From Mycobacterium sp. ELW1 (GTDB lineage: Bacteria; Actinomycetota; Actinomycetes; Mycobacteriales; Mycobacteriaceae): a stretch of 64,000 nucleotides of DNA. The position numbers and the translations under genes were made by a program. Where the stretch lies: positions 1,860,001-1,924,000 of the forward strand of contig NZ_CP032155.1 of NCBI RefSeq assembly GCF_008329905.1, read 5' to 3'. Below the pieces are notes generated by a model that worked only from the letters and a program-made list of their open reading frames with translations, was not told where the DNA came from and made no database searches. Each line of letters starts with the position of its first letter. The stretch's first letter is position 1. This document shows positions 53,346 through 61,100 of the stretch, piece after piece.

Positions 53346-54239
53346 TTGCCCTCTATGGATGTCGCCGAGCTGATCACCGCGGCCCGCGGCGGGAACATGC
53401 GCGCAGTCGGCCGGCTGCTGAGCCTGGTCGAGAGCGACCGCCGCGACGAGGTGCTCACCGAGATCGGCCCGGCCGCGGTCCCGGTTGTGGGCGTGACGGG
53501 CCCGCCCGGTGCGGGCAAGTCGACCACGATCGCCGTTCTCGTCGCGGCGTATCGCGAACGCGGACAACGGGTTGCGGTGCTGGCGGTGGATCCGTCGTCG
53601 CCCTACAGCGGGGGCGCGTTGTTGGGGGACCGGATCAGGATGGCGCAGCACATCAACGATCCGGATGTGCTGATCCGCTCGGTGGCCACCCGCGGCCATC
53701 TCGGTGGCCTGGCCGCCGCGGTGCCCGCCGCGATCCGGCTGGTCGGCGCGCTCGGCTTCGACGTCGTCCTGCTGGAGAGCGTCGGCGTCGGGCAGTCGGA
53801 GATCGAGATCGCCGCCGTCGCCGATCCGACAATCGTGATTCTCAATCCGGGTGCCGGAGACGCGGTCCAAGCCGCCAAGGCGGGTCTGCTCGAGGTCGCC
53901 GACCTGGTGGTGGTGAACAAGGCCGACCGGGACGGTGCCGCCCAGACGGTTCGCGACCTCACATTTGAGACGCACGTCCCGGTGCTGACGCTGGTCGCCG
54001 CCCGGGCCGAGGGAGTGGGGGAGCTCGTCGAGGCGATTGAGGCCCACCGGCGGGCCGACACCGCGGAGCGCCGTGCTGCGCGGGCCCGCGCGCAGGTGTT
54101 GTCACTGGCGCAGAGCCGGCTGCATCGCCATCCGGATCTCGACGCCCTGGCGCAGGCCGTCGCCGACGGAAGCCGTGATCCGTACAGTGCGGCGGAAGCC
54201 TTGATCGCTCAACCGGTTTCGCCTGCGGTCGAGCCGTGA
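53346..54239 (+). CDS. meaB: MeaB/ArgK-type GTPase, B12-mutase chaperone
   Basis: 297 aa, G3E-family GTPase. P-loop GVTGPPGAGKSTTIAVL, switch VDPSSPYSGGALLGDRIRM, base-recognition NKAD. Loads and protects adenosylcobalamin in acyl-CoA mutases. TTG at 53346 has AGGGA upstream; ATG at 53355 is the alternative. It is 8 kb from the mutase genes but within the same region; no methylmalonyl-CoA mutase alpha/beta genes are in the window, so it probably serves the mutase at 43934. Confidence 0.93.
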   Translation: MPSMDVAELITAARGGNMRAVGRLLSLVESDRRDEVLTEIGPAAVPVVGVTGPPGAGKSTTIAVLVAAYRERGQRVAVLAVDPSSPYSGGALLGDRIRMAQHINDPDVLIRSVATRGHLGGLAAAVPAAIRLVGALGFDVVLLESVGVGQSEIEIAAVADPTIVILNPGAGDAVQAAKAGLLEVADLVVVNKADRDGAAQTVRDLTFETHVPVLTLVAARAEGVGELVEAIEAHRRADTAERRAARARAQVLSLAQSRLHRHPDLDALAQAVADGSRDPYSAAEALIAQPVSPAVEP

Positions 54240-54245
54240 TCGGGC

Positions 54246-54902
54246 TTATTTGCGGGCGAATCCCTGAGAGCAGAAGGTCCACACTTCGTCACCGCTGATC
54301 GGCGTGTGAACGTTCTCGTCGTCCTCGACCCCGCTGGACTGGGCGATGAACATGATGGTCTGCATCGTCATCGCCGCCATGCGGCGGGGGTTGGCGTCTT
54401 CCCTCAGCTCCCCGGCCGCCGCCGCCTCGTCCATCAACTCGGCGAACAGCGCCACCAGCGGTGCGTGAGCGACCTTGACCTCGTTGGGATGTGAGATCAG
54501 CAGCTGGGGGGCGAAGTCGGTGAACAACGGCCGGCGCGCGGTCGGATCCGGCCGGGACAGTTCGAACAGCAGGGTGACGGCCACCTTGAGTCGGTCCAGC
54601 GGATCGTTCTGAGCCGACGTCGCGGCCCGGATCTGATCGGCGGCTCGGCTCAGCGCATCCTCGAACAGGGCGAGCAGCAACTCGTGCTTACCGTCGAACT
54701 GCAGATAGAAGCTACGGAGTGACTGGCGGGACCGGTCGACGACTTCCTGCACGGTGAAGTCGGTGCTGCCCTTTTCGGTGATGATGGCTTGCGCGGCATC
54801 CAGGAATCGCTGCACGCGCTGCCCGGCGCGCACCTTGGCGGTCCGGATCGACCGCTCGACGGCGCGCTGCTTCCAGGCAGGCTCTTCGCTCGGGCTGTTC
54901 AC
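54246..54902 (-). CDS. TetR family transcriptional regulator
   Basis: 218 aa. N-terminal HTH (about 30-75: FLDAAQAIITEKGSTDFTVQEVVDRSRQSLRSFY, typical TetR), C-terminal ligand domain (LFELSRPDPTARRPLF to FIAQSSGVEDDENV). Two palindromes of the shared type lie upstream (54952-54966, 54973-54987), suggesting autorepression. Central position among the operons makes it the best candidate for the regulon's repressor; an acyl-CoA is a likely ligand (inference). The gene end is 6 nt from the convergent meaB stop. Confidence 0.93.
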   Translation of the reverse strand: MNSPSEEPAWKQRAVERSIRTAKVRAGQRVQRFLDAAQAIITEKGSTDFTVQEVVDRSRQSLRSFYLQFDGKHELLLALFEDALSRAADQIRAATSAQNDPLDRLKVAVTLLFELSRPDPTARRPLFTDFAPQLLISHPNEVKVAHAPLVALFAELMDEAAAAGELREDANPRRMAAMTMQTIMFIAQSSGVEDDENVHTPISGDEVWTFCSQGFARK

Positions 54903-54951
54903 TGCCGGGCTCGAGACGAGCGGATGCGGTTTCCGATGTTGCTCACGGTAA

Positions 54952-54966
54952 GAGAGTACTACTCTC
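54952..54966. promoter_or_regulatory. Operator-like palindrome upstream of tetR (variant)
   Basis: GAGAGTACTACTCTC, symmetrical, one base per half differs from GAGAA/TTCTC. It lies 7 bp from the next site, 49 bp upstream of the TetR start. Confidence 0.6.
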
Positions 54967-54972
54967 AGCGGC

Positions 54973-54987
54973 GAGAATTATGTTCTC
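54973..54987. promoter_or_regulatory. TetR-type operator upstream of tetR
   Basis: GAGAATTATGTTCTC, a perfect GAGAA-N5-TTCTC match next to the variant site. Together they could give cooperative autoregulation. Confidence 0.7.
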
Positions 54988-55061
54988 ACTTCAATACTGA
55001 CCAAAATTTTTGTTCCGGCCAGTCTAACGGGTGACCAGCGCATTCGCCGCCATGGCGTACG

Positions 55062-55862
55062 TCACAGATTTCCGAGCCGTGGAGCGTGCCCCAGTGACCT
55101 GATCATCGACCCGGCTTCCCTGGTCAGATCGCGTGCCGAGCCGAGCAGCCCGTCGAGCACGAGGGTGCGCTTCACGTGCCGATGCAGGTCGTGCTCATCG
55201 GTGAACCCGATGCCGCCGAGAACCTGCTGACAGTGCTTGGCCGCGGTCAAGGCGGCCTGACCGGCGGCGGCTTTGCCCAACAAACAGGCCAGATCGGTGC
55301 CTTCGTTCTGGGCCACCAGCAGGGTCGCTTCGGCGCCCTCGACGGCGACCAGCGTCTCGGCAAGTCGGTGGCGCACCGCCTGGAACGACCCGATCGGACG
55401 GCCGAACTGGACCCGGTCCACGGCATGCTGCCGCGCCAGCCTCAGCATCGCCCGGGCCGAACCGGTCAGCCACCACCCCAGCGCGAGGCGCCCCCTGGCC
55501 AACGGCACCTCCGAGCCGGCGCCGACGGTGCCGACCGGCAGCTCGGGATCCATCGCCGAATGAGCACCGTCGGCGCGCTCCCAGATCACCCAGCGGCCAC
55601 CGGTATACGGCAGTGCGACCGTGCCACCCGGCACCTGCCCGGCCGATGCGAGCACCACGTCGTTGATCACGCCGGCATGCGTGCCGGTCTCACCCAACAG
55701 CCGGAACACCAAGGCCGTTGCCTCGGCGGGGATCTCGTCGAGCATCTCCAGCCAGCCGAGGTCGCGCAGCACGTCTTCGACGTTGGGGGAACCCTCCGCG
55801 GCCGCGGCGCTCATCGATTTCTCGAGCGTGTCGGCCAGCATTCCCAGTTCGCCGTCGTCCAC
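55062..55862 (-). CDS. Acyl-CoA dehydrogenase, short subunit of a second pair
   Basis: 266 aa, ACAD-like with reduced N-terminus. Retains the C-terminal helical domain (RLARQHAVDRVQFGRPIGSFQAVRH, QQVLGGIGFTDEHDLHRHVKR). Last gene of the minus-strand operon, 3 nt after its partner at 55866. The pair mirrors that at 49671-51651. Confidence 0.88.
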   Translation of the reverse strand: MDDGELGMLADTLEKSMSAAAAEGSPNVEDVLRDLGWLEMLDEIPAEATALVFRLLGETGTHAGVINDVVLASAGQVPGGTVALPYTGGRWVIWERADGAHSAMDPELPVGTVGAGSEVPLARGRLALGWWLTGSARAMLRLARQHAVDRVQFGRPIGSFQAVRHRLAETLVAVEGAEATLLVAQNEGTDLACLLGKAAAGQAALTAAKHCQQVLGGIGFTDEHDLHRHVKRTLVLDGLLGSARDLTREAGSMIRSLGHAPRLGNL

Positions 55863-55865
55863 GTC

Positions 55866-56990
55866 TCACTCCTTCCCGAGGTCGAGAAGCCGGCGGGCGA
55901 TGATGTTGCGCTGGATCTCCGCGGTGCCGCCGTAGATGGTGGCCGAACGCGAGTACAGGAACTCCGAGCGCCAGGGTGTCTCGTCGAGTTCGAGCACCCC
56001 TGGCAGCACATCTCGCGCGGTGTCGTAGAGGCGCTGTTCAGCACCGGCCAGCAGCACCTTGTCGATCGAAGTCTCCGGCCCGAGTTTCGCCCCTTCGGCG
56101 AAGCGGTGCTGGGTCGCCGCCGACCTGCAGCGCACGGTGTGCAGCGCGAGGTAGGCCGCGCCGAGTTCAGCGTCACCGGCATCGGTCTCGTCAGCGATCA
56201 GCCGGTCCAACCGGGTGAACAGGTAGGAGATTCGCTGCCAGAAACAGGTGGATCGCTCGAATGGCAACAGGTCGTTGGCAAGCCGCCAGCCATCCCCGGG
56301 ATTGCCGAGCATGCGATGGGCCGGCACCACCACGTCGTCGAAGTACACCTCGCAGAATTCGTCGACGCCGTGCATAGTGTGCAGCGGTCGCACCGTGATG
56401 CCGGGGGAGTCCATGTCGATGAAGAACGCGGTGATGCCCTCGTGTTTGGGCGTTTCCGGCGAGCCGGTGCGGGTCAACAGGACGCAGCGCTTGGAGAACT
56501 GGGCGAAGCTGGTCCACACCTTTTGGCCGTTGATCACCCACTCGTCGCCGCGCTGGGTGGCCTTGGTGCTCAGCGACGCCAGGTCACTGCCGGAGCCGGG
56601 CTCGGAGAAGCCCTGACACCAGTGCTCTTCGCCGCGCAGGTAACGCGGCACCATCTCGGCGGCGAGCTCCGGTCGCGCATACGAGATCATCGTCGGCACA
56701 AGGACTTCCATCATCGAGTACGGTCCCGGCTCGGCGATGTTGCGACCGAGCACCTCCTCGGCGACGATCATCCGCATGATCACCGAGCCGCCCAGACCGC
56801 CTACTTCCTCCGGCCAGCCGTAGCGCATCCATCCGGCGTCATAGAGGGCTCGGCGTACCCGGCTCATCTGCTCGATATGAGCAGGCAGCGAATGATCCGG
56901 GCCGGGGCTCAGATCGTGCGTGTCGAGCCAGGCTCGCAGGTCGTTGCGGAATTCGTCGGCGGTCGTGCCGGATTCGGCTGCCGTGCTCAT
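55866..56990 (-). CDS. Acyl-CoA dehydrogenase, long subunit of a second pair
   Basis: 374 aa from ATG 56990 (MSTAAESGTTADEF). Motifs: CQGFSEPGSGSDLASLSTKA, VHGV-type DEFCEVYFDDVVVPAHRMLG, SRSATIYGGTAEIQRNIIARRLLD. The start overlaps the NTF2-like stop (ATGA). The longer frame to 57158 is antisense shadow. Confidence 0.92.
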   Translation of the reverse strand: MSTAAESGTTADEFRNDLRAWLDTHDLSPGPDHSLPAHIEQMSRVRRALYDAGWMRYGWPEEVGGLGGSVIMRMIVAEEVLGRNIAEPGPYSMMEVLVPTMISYARPELAAEMVPRYLRGEEHWCQGFSEPGSGSDLASLSTKATQRGDEWVINGQKVWTSFAQFSKRCVLLTRTGSPETPKHEGITAFFIDMDSPGITVRPLHTMHGVDEFCEVYFDDVVVPAHRMLGNPGDGWRLANDLLPFERSTCFWQRISYLFTRLDRLIADETDAGDAELGAAYLALHTVRCRSAATQHRFAEGAKLGPETSIDKVLLAGAEQRLYDTARDVLPGVLELDETPWRSEFLYSRSATIYGGTAEIQRNIIARRLLDLGKE

Positions 56991-57421
56991 CCGCCGGCCG
57001 GCCGGCCGATCGCGTGCGGACGGCCCGAATCGTGCACACCGGTGCGCCGGATGAACGTCATCGCGCGAGTGCTGAGCCGCCACCCCTTCTCGGTCCGCAG
57101 GTAGGTGTCGCGGTAGTAGCCGATGCGCATGTCGTGCGCCGAATGCTCGATGAAGCACAGCGGTTGGGTGCCGGTGGCCTTGTCGGGGTCGTTCTCATCA
57201 AATTCGACCAGCGACTCGCCGGTCATGAACAGCCCTTTGGGTGCGGCGTCGACGAGCTCGGGAAACCGTCCCAGTGAATAGGTTTCGCCGAACGCGCTGT
57301 ACGTGCCGTCTTTGGTGAAGACCTTCACCAGATTCTCGACATCCAGCTGGGTGATCGTCACCGCGTAGCGGGCGAGCAGTTGCTGGATCTCGACGATGTC
57401 GTCAGTCCGTTTTGTTGACAT
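56987..57421 (-). CDS. NTF2-like (SnoaL-type) domain protein
   Basis: 144 aa cone-shaped fold: IVEIQQLLARYAVTITQLDVENLVKVF, then strands GYYRDTYLRTEKGWRLSTRAMTF. Such proteins act as small hydratases, isomerases or oxygenase subunits, including beta subunits of ring-hydroxylating oxygenases. In this operon it could partner the Rieske protein. Overlaps the upstream amidohydrolase end by 20 nt. Confidence 0.85.
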   Translation of the reverse strand: MSTKRTDDIVEIQQLLARYAVTITQLDVENLVKVFTKDGTYSAFGETYSLGRFPELVDAAPKGLFMTGESLVEFDENDPDKATGTQPLCFIEHSAHDMRIGYYRDTYLRTEKGWRLSTRAMTFIRRTGVHDSGRPHAIGRPAGG

Positions 57422-58661
57422 AGACCTTCCCGCCTTTCATGACGAAGGTGACGTTCTGGGTGACAGTGATGTCGGACAACGGATCACCGGGCACGGCGAT
57501 GATGTCGGCGAGCAGACCTTCGGCGATCCGGCCCCGGTCGGTGACGTTGATCAGCTCGGCTCCGACGACGGTGGCCGCCCGCAGCACCGCGGCCGGCGGC
57601 ATACCCCATTCCACCAGGGTCACCAGTTCATCGGCGTTCTTGCCGTGCGGGATCGCGGGTGCATCGGTGCCGACCGCGATCTTCACCCCGGCCTCGTAGG
57701 CGGCCTTGATCGACGTCTCCGCCTTCGGGAACATCTCGGCGGCCTTGTCCTGCAGCGCCTTCGGTGCGTGCGAGACATCCATCGCCTGGGCCAGGCGGCG
57801 GGTGGTCACCAGAAATCGGTCATTGTCGACCAGCATCTGGATGGCCTCGTCGTCCATCAGGAAGCCATGCTCGATGCAGTCGATACCGCACGCCACCGCA
57901 TGCTTGACGGCCTCGGCTCCGTGGGTGTGAGCGGCCACCCGCAGCCCGCGCCGGTGCGCCTCGTCGACGATTGCCCGGAGTTCCTCGTCCGAATAGTGTT
58001 GCGCCCCTGCCTCACCGGTCAGCGACATCACACCCCCGGACACGCACACCTTGATCAGCTGCGCGCCGTGCTTGATCTGGTAGCGCACCGCCTTGCGGAT
58101 CTCGTCGACACCGTTGGCGATACCCTCCTCGACCGTCAGCTCGAGGGCACCCGGCATGAACGCGGCGAACATCGTCGGGTCCAGATGCCCGCCGGTCGGA
58201 GTGATGGCATGACCGGCAGGCACGATCCGAGGACCCTCGATCCAGCCCGCGTCGATCGCCTTGCCCAGCGCGACGTCCAGCAGGTAGCCGCCGGTCTTCA
58301 CGAACAGCCCGAGGTTGCGCACCGTGGTGAAACCCGCGCGCAGGGTGCGGCGGGCATTGCCGACCGCGCGCAGCGTCCGGGTCGGCGGATCATCCTGGAC
58401 CTGCGAGAGGCCGGGGTTTTCGCCCCGGCCGCCCATCAGGAGGTTGACCTCCATGTCCATCAGGCCCGGAAGGAGGATGGCGTCACCCAGATCGATGACA
58501 TCGGAGCTCTCGTCAACCTCGCCGCCCACGGAGACGATCCGGTCGCCGTCGACCTTCACGATGGCGGGGCGGACGATCTCGCCCGCGTCGACGTCGACGT
58601 ACCCGGCAGCCTTCAGGGTCGTTGCGCGTGGCGATGAGCCGCTTGCGCGAAGAGCAGACAA
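57402..58661 (-). CDS. Amidohydrolase-family protein lacking the HxH metal motif
   Basis: 419 aa, imidazolonepropionase-like amidohydrolase fold. The usual HxH after strand 1 is replaced: LPGLMDMEVNLLMGG has Glu and Asn. Other ligand positions remain: LIKVCVSGG (Lys), AAHTHGAEA (His), DCIEHGF (His), VGTDAPA (Asp). The molinate and phenylurea hydrolase subfamily has a similarly altered, single-metal site (from memory), so a carbamate, urea or thiocarbamate-type hydrolase is possible; a non-hydrolytic lyase is the other option. ATG/GTG start at 58661. Confidence 0.88.
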   Translation of the reverse strand: MSALRASGSSPRATTLKAAGYVDVDAGEIVRPAIVKVDGDRIVSVGGEVDESSDVIDLGDAILLPGLMDMEVNLLMGGRGENPGLSQVQDDPPTRTLRAVGNARRTLRAGFTTVRNLGLFVKTGGYLLDVALGKAIDAGWIEGPRIVPAGHAITPTGGHLDPTMFAAFMPGALELTVEEGIANGVDEIRKAVRYQIKHGAQLIKVCVSGGVMSLTGEAGAQHYSDEELRAIVDEAHRRGLRVAAHTHGAEAVKHAVACGIDCIEHGFLMDDEAIQMLVDNDRFLVTTRRLAQAMDVSHAPKALQDKAAEMFPKAETSIKAAYEAGVKIAVGTDAPAIPHGKNADELVTLVEWGMPPAAVLRAATVVGAELINVTDRGRIAEGLLADIIAVPGDPLSDITVTQNVTFVMKGGKVYVNKTD

Positions 58662-58662
58662 A

Positions 58663-58992
58663 CTAGACCACCGGCTCCTTGATCAGTTCGATATACGCGG
58701 CGCCGCTGTCGAGCACGCGGGGCTGCTTCCACACCTCGACCGGAAAGCTCACCTGCACGATCGATTGTCCTAGGTGTACCAGAGCCTTGGCGTCCTCCGG
58801 CATGCCTTGGAGCGGGAAGCGGGCGTCGACGTAGACCATGATGTCTTCCAGCCGCGCCATGCCGGCGTCATACAGCTCCTGCATCTCGGCCATCGTCGAG
58901 TTCAGCCGCTTTTGGTAGCGCTCCTCCTCGGTGGGCAGGCACCAGTCGCTGAAGCGCTCCAGGTCGGCGAATTCCGCTGGCAACTTAGACAT
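58663..58992 (-). CDS. Small protein linked to Rieske oxygenase
   Basis: 109 aa, mostly helical then beta (LERFSDWCLPTEEERYQKRL, AKALVHLGQSIVQVSFPVEVW). Overlaps the Rieske stop by 8 nt and precedes the amidohydrolase by 1 nt. Family not recognised; operon position suggests an accessory subunit. Confidence 0.75.
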   Translation of the reverse strand: MSKLPAEFADLERFSDWCLPTEEERYQKRLNSTMAEMQELYDAGMARLEDIMVYVDARFPLQGMPEDAKALVHLGQSIVQVSFPVEVWKQPRVLDSGAAYIELIKEPVV

Positions 58993-60328
58993 TTGCGGGA
59001 TCCCTTTCTTCTGCCCTCGGGCTCAGTGCGGCGGCCGCCCCGTTTCCGTTCCCGGCGGCCAAGGACTCTTTGTACCGATCCACGTACTTGTGTGCGGTGT
59101 GGTGCAGGTGGCGCAACAGGATCTCCTGGTCGCACAGCGGGAAATCCAGCACGGCGCGGGTGCCGATCTGGGTCTGGGTGGCTTCCAGTGTGTTGGCGTC
59201 TTGGAACGCGTATTCCTTGAAGGTCACCGCGGCCAATTCCTGGGAGAGTCGTTCCCGCAGGTTCTTCGGCGGCACGAAGTAGAGGTCGGCCTCGAAGATA
59301 TGGGAGTCCACTCCGGTGGGCCAGTAGTTGTAGGTCAAGTACCAGCCCGGCGCCCAGAACAGCAACGTGAAGTTCGGGAAGAACTCGAACGAATCCTGGC
59401 CCCACGTCGAGTGCCGGCCGGGATTGATCGCCGGCGGCAGCTCGTCGGGCAGGATGCCTTTGATGTTCGGGCGATCCCACGGCCCGAACAGACCGCTGTG
59501 CAGGATCCGCTCGATGGGCTTGACCATCTTCAGGTCCTTCGGCGGACTCATGCCACCCCAGGACGAGATCATCGAGTGGTCGCCCTTGATGTCGTAGTGC
59601 AGCGCCTCGAAGCCGAACTTGGCGAGCTTCTCGGCTTCCTCCTTCTCCGCCTGCTTCATGTGCAGGATCGGCGCGTGGTAGAACTCGACGAAGGCGTCGA
59701 TGAACAGCTTCCAGTTGGCGCCGACCGTCGCGCGGTAGCTGTAGTGCTCGGTCATCTCGTGGAAGGGATAGCCCTTCAGGCCTTGGCCGAACTCGCCCAG
59801 GTACTCCTCGAGCGAGACCGCATCGTCGTCGAAGTTGACGAAGATGAAGCCTTCCCACACCTCACAGCGCACCGGCTTGAGCGGGTAGTCGGCCTTGTCG
59901 ACGTCGAAGAACTCCTGCTCCTGCTGGATGAACGTCAGGTCGCCCTTCAGCGAGTACCGCCAGGCGTGGTACTTGCAGACGAATTGCCGGCAGCTGCCCG
60001 AAACCTCTTCGCCGGGATAGTCATTCCACACCAGCTTGTTGCCGCGATGGCGGCACAGGTTGTAGAAGGCACGGACCTCGTCACCGTCGTTGACGATGAT
60101 GATCGACGTACCCGGGCCGACCGACGGCAGCTCGCGGGTGATGTAGTTGCCCTTCTTGGGAATCAGCTCCACGCGGCCCATCTGCAGCCAGGTCTTGCGG
60201 AAGATGGCCTGCTGCTCCAGCTTCCAGTGCTCGGGATCAATCGAGTCCTCGTAGTTGACCGGACCGGTGCCCAGTTCTGGCCAGTTCTCGGTCCAGCTGC
60301 CGACATCCGGCTTCTTGAAAAATGCCAC
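58985..60328 (-). CDS. Rieske non-heme iron oxygenase, alpha subunit
   Basis: 447 aa from GTG 60328 (AAAGG upstream; open to 60361). Rieske site: CRHRG at about 80 and CKYHAW at about 108 (C-x-H ... C-x2-H). The catalytic domain has FIDAFVEFYHAPILHMKQ, with the bridging Asp and two of the iron ligands (His, His), and a later ligand beyond it. Belongs to ring-hydroxylating/demethylating oxygenases; no beta subunit or reductase is adjacent. Catalyses O2-dependent hydroxylation or dealkylation of an unknown substrate; probably uses the ferredoxin at 47896. Confidence 0.93.
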   Translation of the reverse strand: MAFFKKPDVGSWTENWPELGTGPVNYEDSIDPEHWKLEQQAIFRKTWLQMGRVELIPKKGNYITRELPSVGPGTSIIIVNDGDEVRAFYNLCRHRGNKLVWNDYPGEEVSGSCRQFVCKYHAWRYSLKGDLTFIQQEQEFFDVDKADYPLKPVRCEVWEGFIFVNFDDDAVSLEEYLGEFGQGLKGYPFHEMTEHYSYRATVGANWKLFIDAFVEFYHAPILHMKQAEKEEAEKLAKFGFEALHYDIKGDHSMISSWGGMSPPKDLKMVKPIERILHSGLFGPWDRPNIKGILPDELPPAINPGRHSTWGQDSFEFFPNFTLLFWAPGWYLTYNYWPTGVDSHIFEADLYFVPPKNLRERLSQELAAVTFKEYAFQDANTLEATQTQIGTRAVLDFPLCDQEILLRHLHHTAHKYVDRYKESLAAGNGNGAAAALSPRAEERDPANV

Positions 60329-60332
60329 GTAC

Positions 60333-60863
60333 TTACCTTTCGTTCTCGAGCTGTACGCCAAAAGTGTTGAACGCCATGGCCAACATGCCGTAGGCGCCGA
60401 CGGTGAAGACGAAGTCCATGCGCTGACGCTCGGTGAGATGCTCGCCGAGCGCGGTCCAGGTTTCGTCAGTCAGATTCGATTTCTCCTCGAGCTCGTCGGT
60501 GGCCCGCACGACCAGCCTGTCGAGATCGTCGTCGGCCCTGCCGTTGCGGATGGCCTCGACGTCGTCGTCGGTCAGCCCCTCCGCCTTGGCCATCTCGACG
60601 TGGTGCTCCCACTCGTAGGCGCAGTCGCGCCGATGCGCCACCCGCAGGACCGCCACCTCACGCAGCCGGGCCGGCAACGTGGAGCGGAAGAGCAGATAGA
60701 CGTTGAAGCCGAGGTATGCCTTGGTCAGATCGGGATGACGAACGAGGGTCGACAGCGCCGTGCCGGCGCCCTCGGGGTTCTGCCGGTCGCGGGGCAACAT
60801 CCCCTTGAGGGCGAGCTGGACCTCGTCGTCCCACTGCTCCGCGGGTAGCGGTGTCAGGCGCAT
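60333..60863 (-). CDS. Carboxymuconolactone decarboxylase-family protein
   Basis: 176 aa from ATG 60863 (GAGAGGGGG upstream). AhpD/CMD fold: RLREVAVLRVAHRRDCAYEWEHHVEMAKAEGLTDDDVEAI (split for reading). The CxxC redox pair of AhpD is absent (DCAYEW), so decarboxylase-like or structural use is more likely. First gene of the seven-gene minus-strand operon; an operator lies 22 bp upstream. Confidence 0.9.
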   Translation of the reverse strand: MRLTPLPAEQWDDEVQLALKGMLPRDRQNPEGAGTALSTLVRHPDLTKAYLGFNVYLLFRSTLPARLREVAVLRVAHRRDCAYEWEHHVEMAKAEGLTDDDVEAIRNGRADDDLDRLVVRATDELEEKSNLTDETWTALGEHLTERQRMDFVFTVGAYGMLAMAFNTFGVQLENER

Positions 60864-60884
60864 CGGCAACCCCCTCTCACGTTG

Positions 60885-60899
60885 GAGAATCACATTCTC
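60885..60899. promoter_or_regulatory. TetR-type operator, CMD operon promoter
   Basis: GAGAATCACATTCTC, a perfect GAGAA-N5-TTCTC match 22 bp before the CMD start, controlling the Rieske operon. Confidence 0.75.
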
Positions 60900-61054
60900 A
60901 TATCCGGATAACAGGTTTCCATGAACTTGCCGCGAGGTCAATCCCCGCACTTGAGCAGGGCGGAAAAACCGAGGTCGACCAGGCGTGTCGGAAGGTCAGC
61001 CTACGGGCCGCACGCACCGGTAAGCCGATTACCGGATGTTGATTCTCGCGGAAT

Positions 61055-61069
61055 GAGAAGCTAGTTTTC
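61055..61069. promoter_or_regulatory. Operator-like site upstream of amidohydrolase
   Basis: GAGAAGCTAGTTTTC, one mismatch in the right half. It is 32 bp upstream of the ATG at 61101, on the divergent side of the same intergenic region as the site at 60885. Confidence 0.5.
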
Positions 61070-61100
61070 ATTAGAGAGGTCAGCGACTGAAGGAGCCGGT

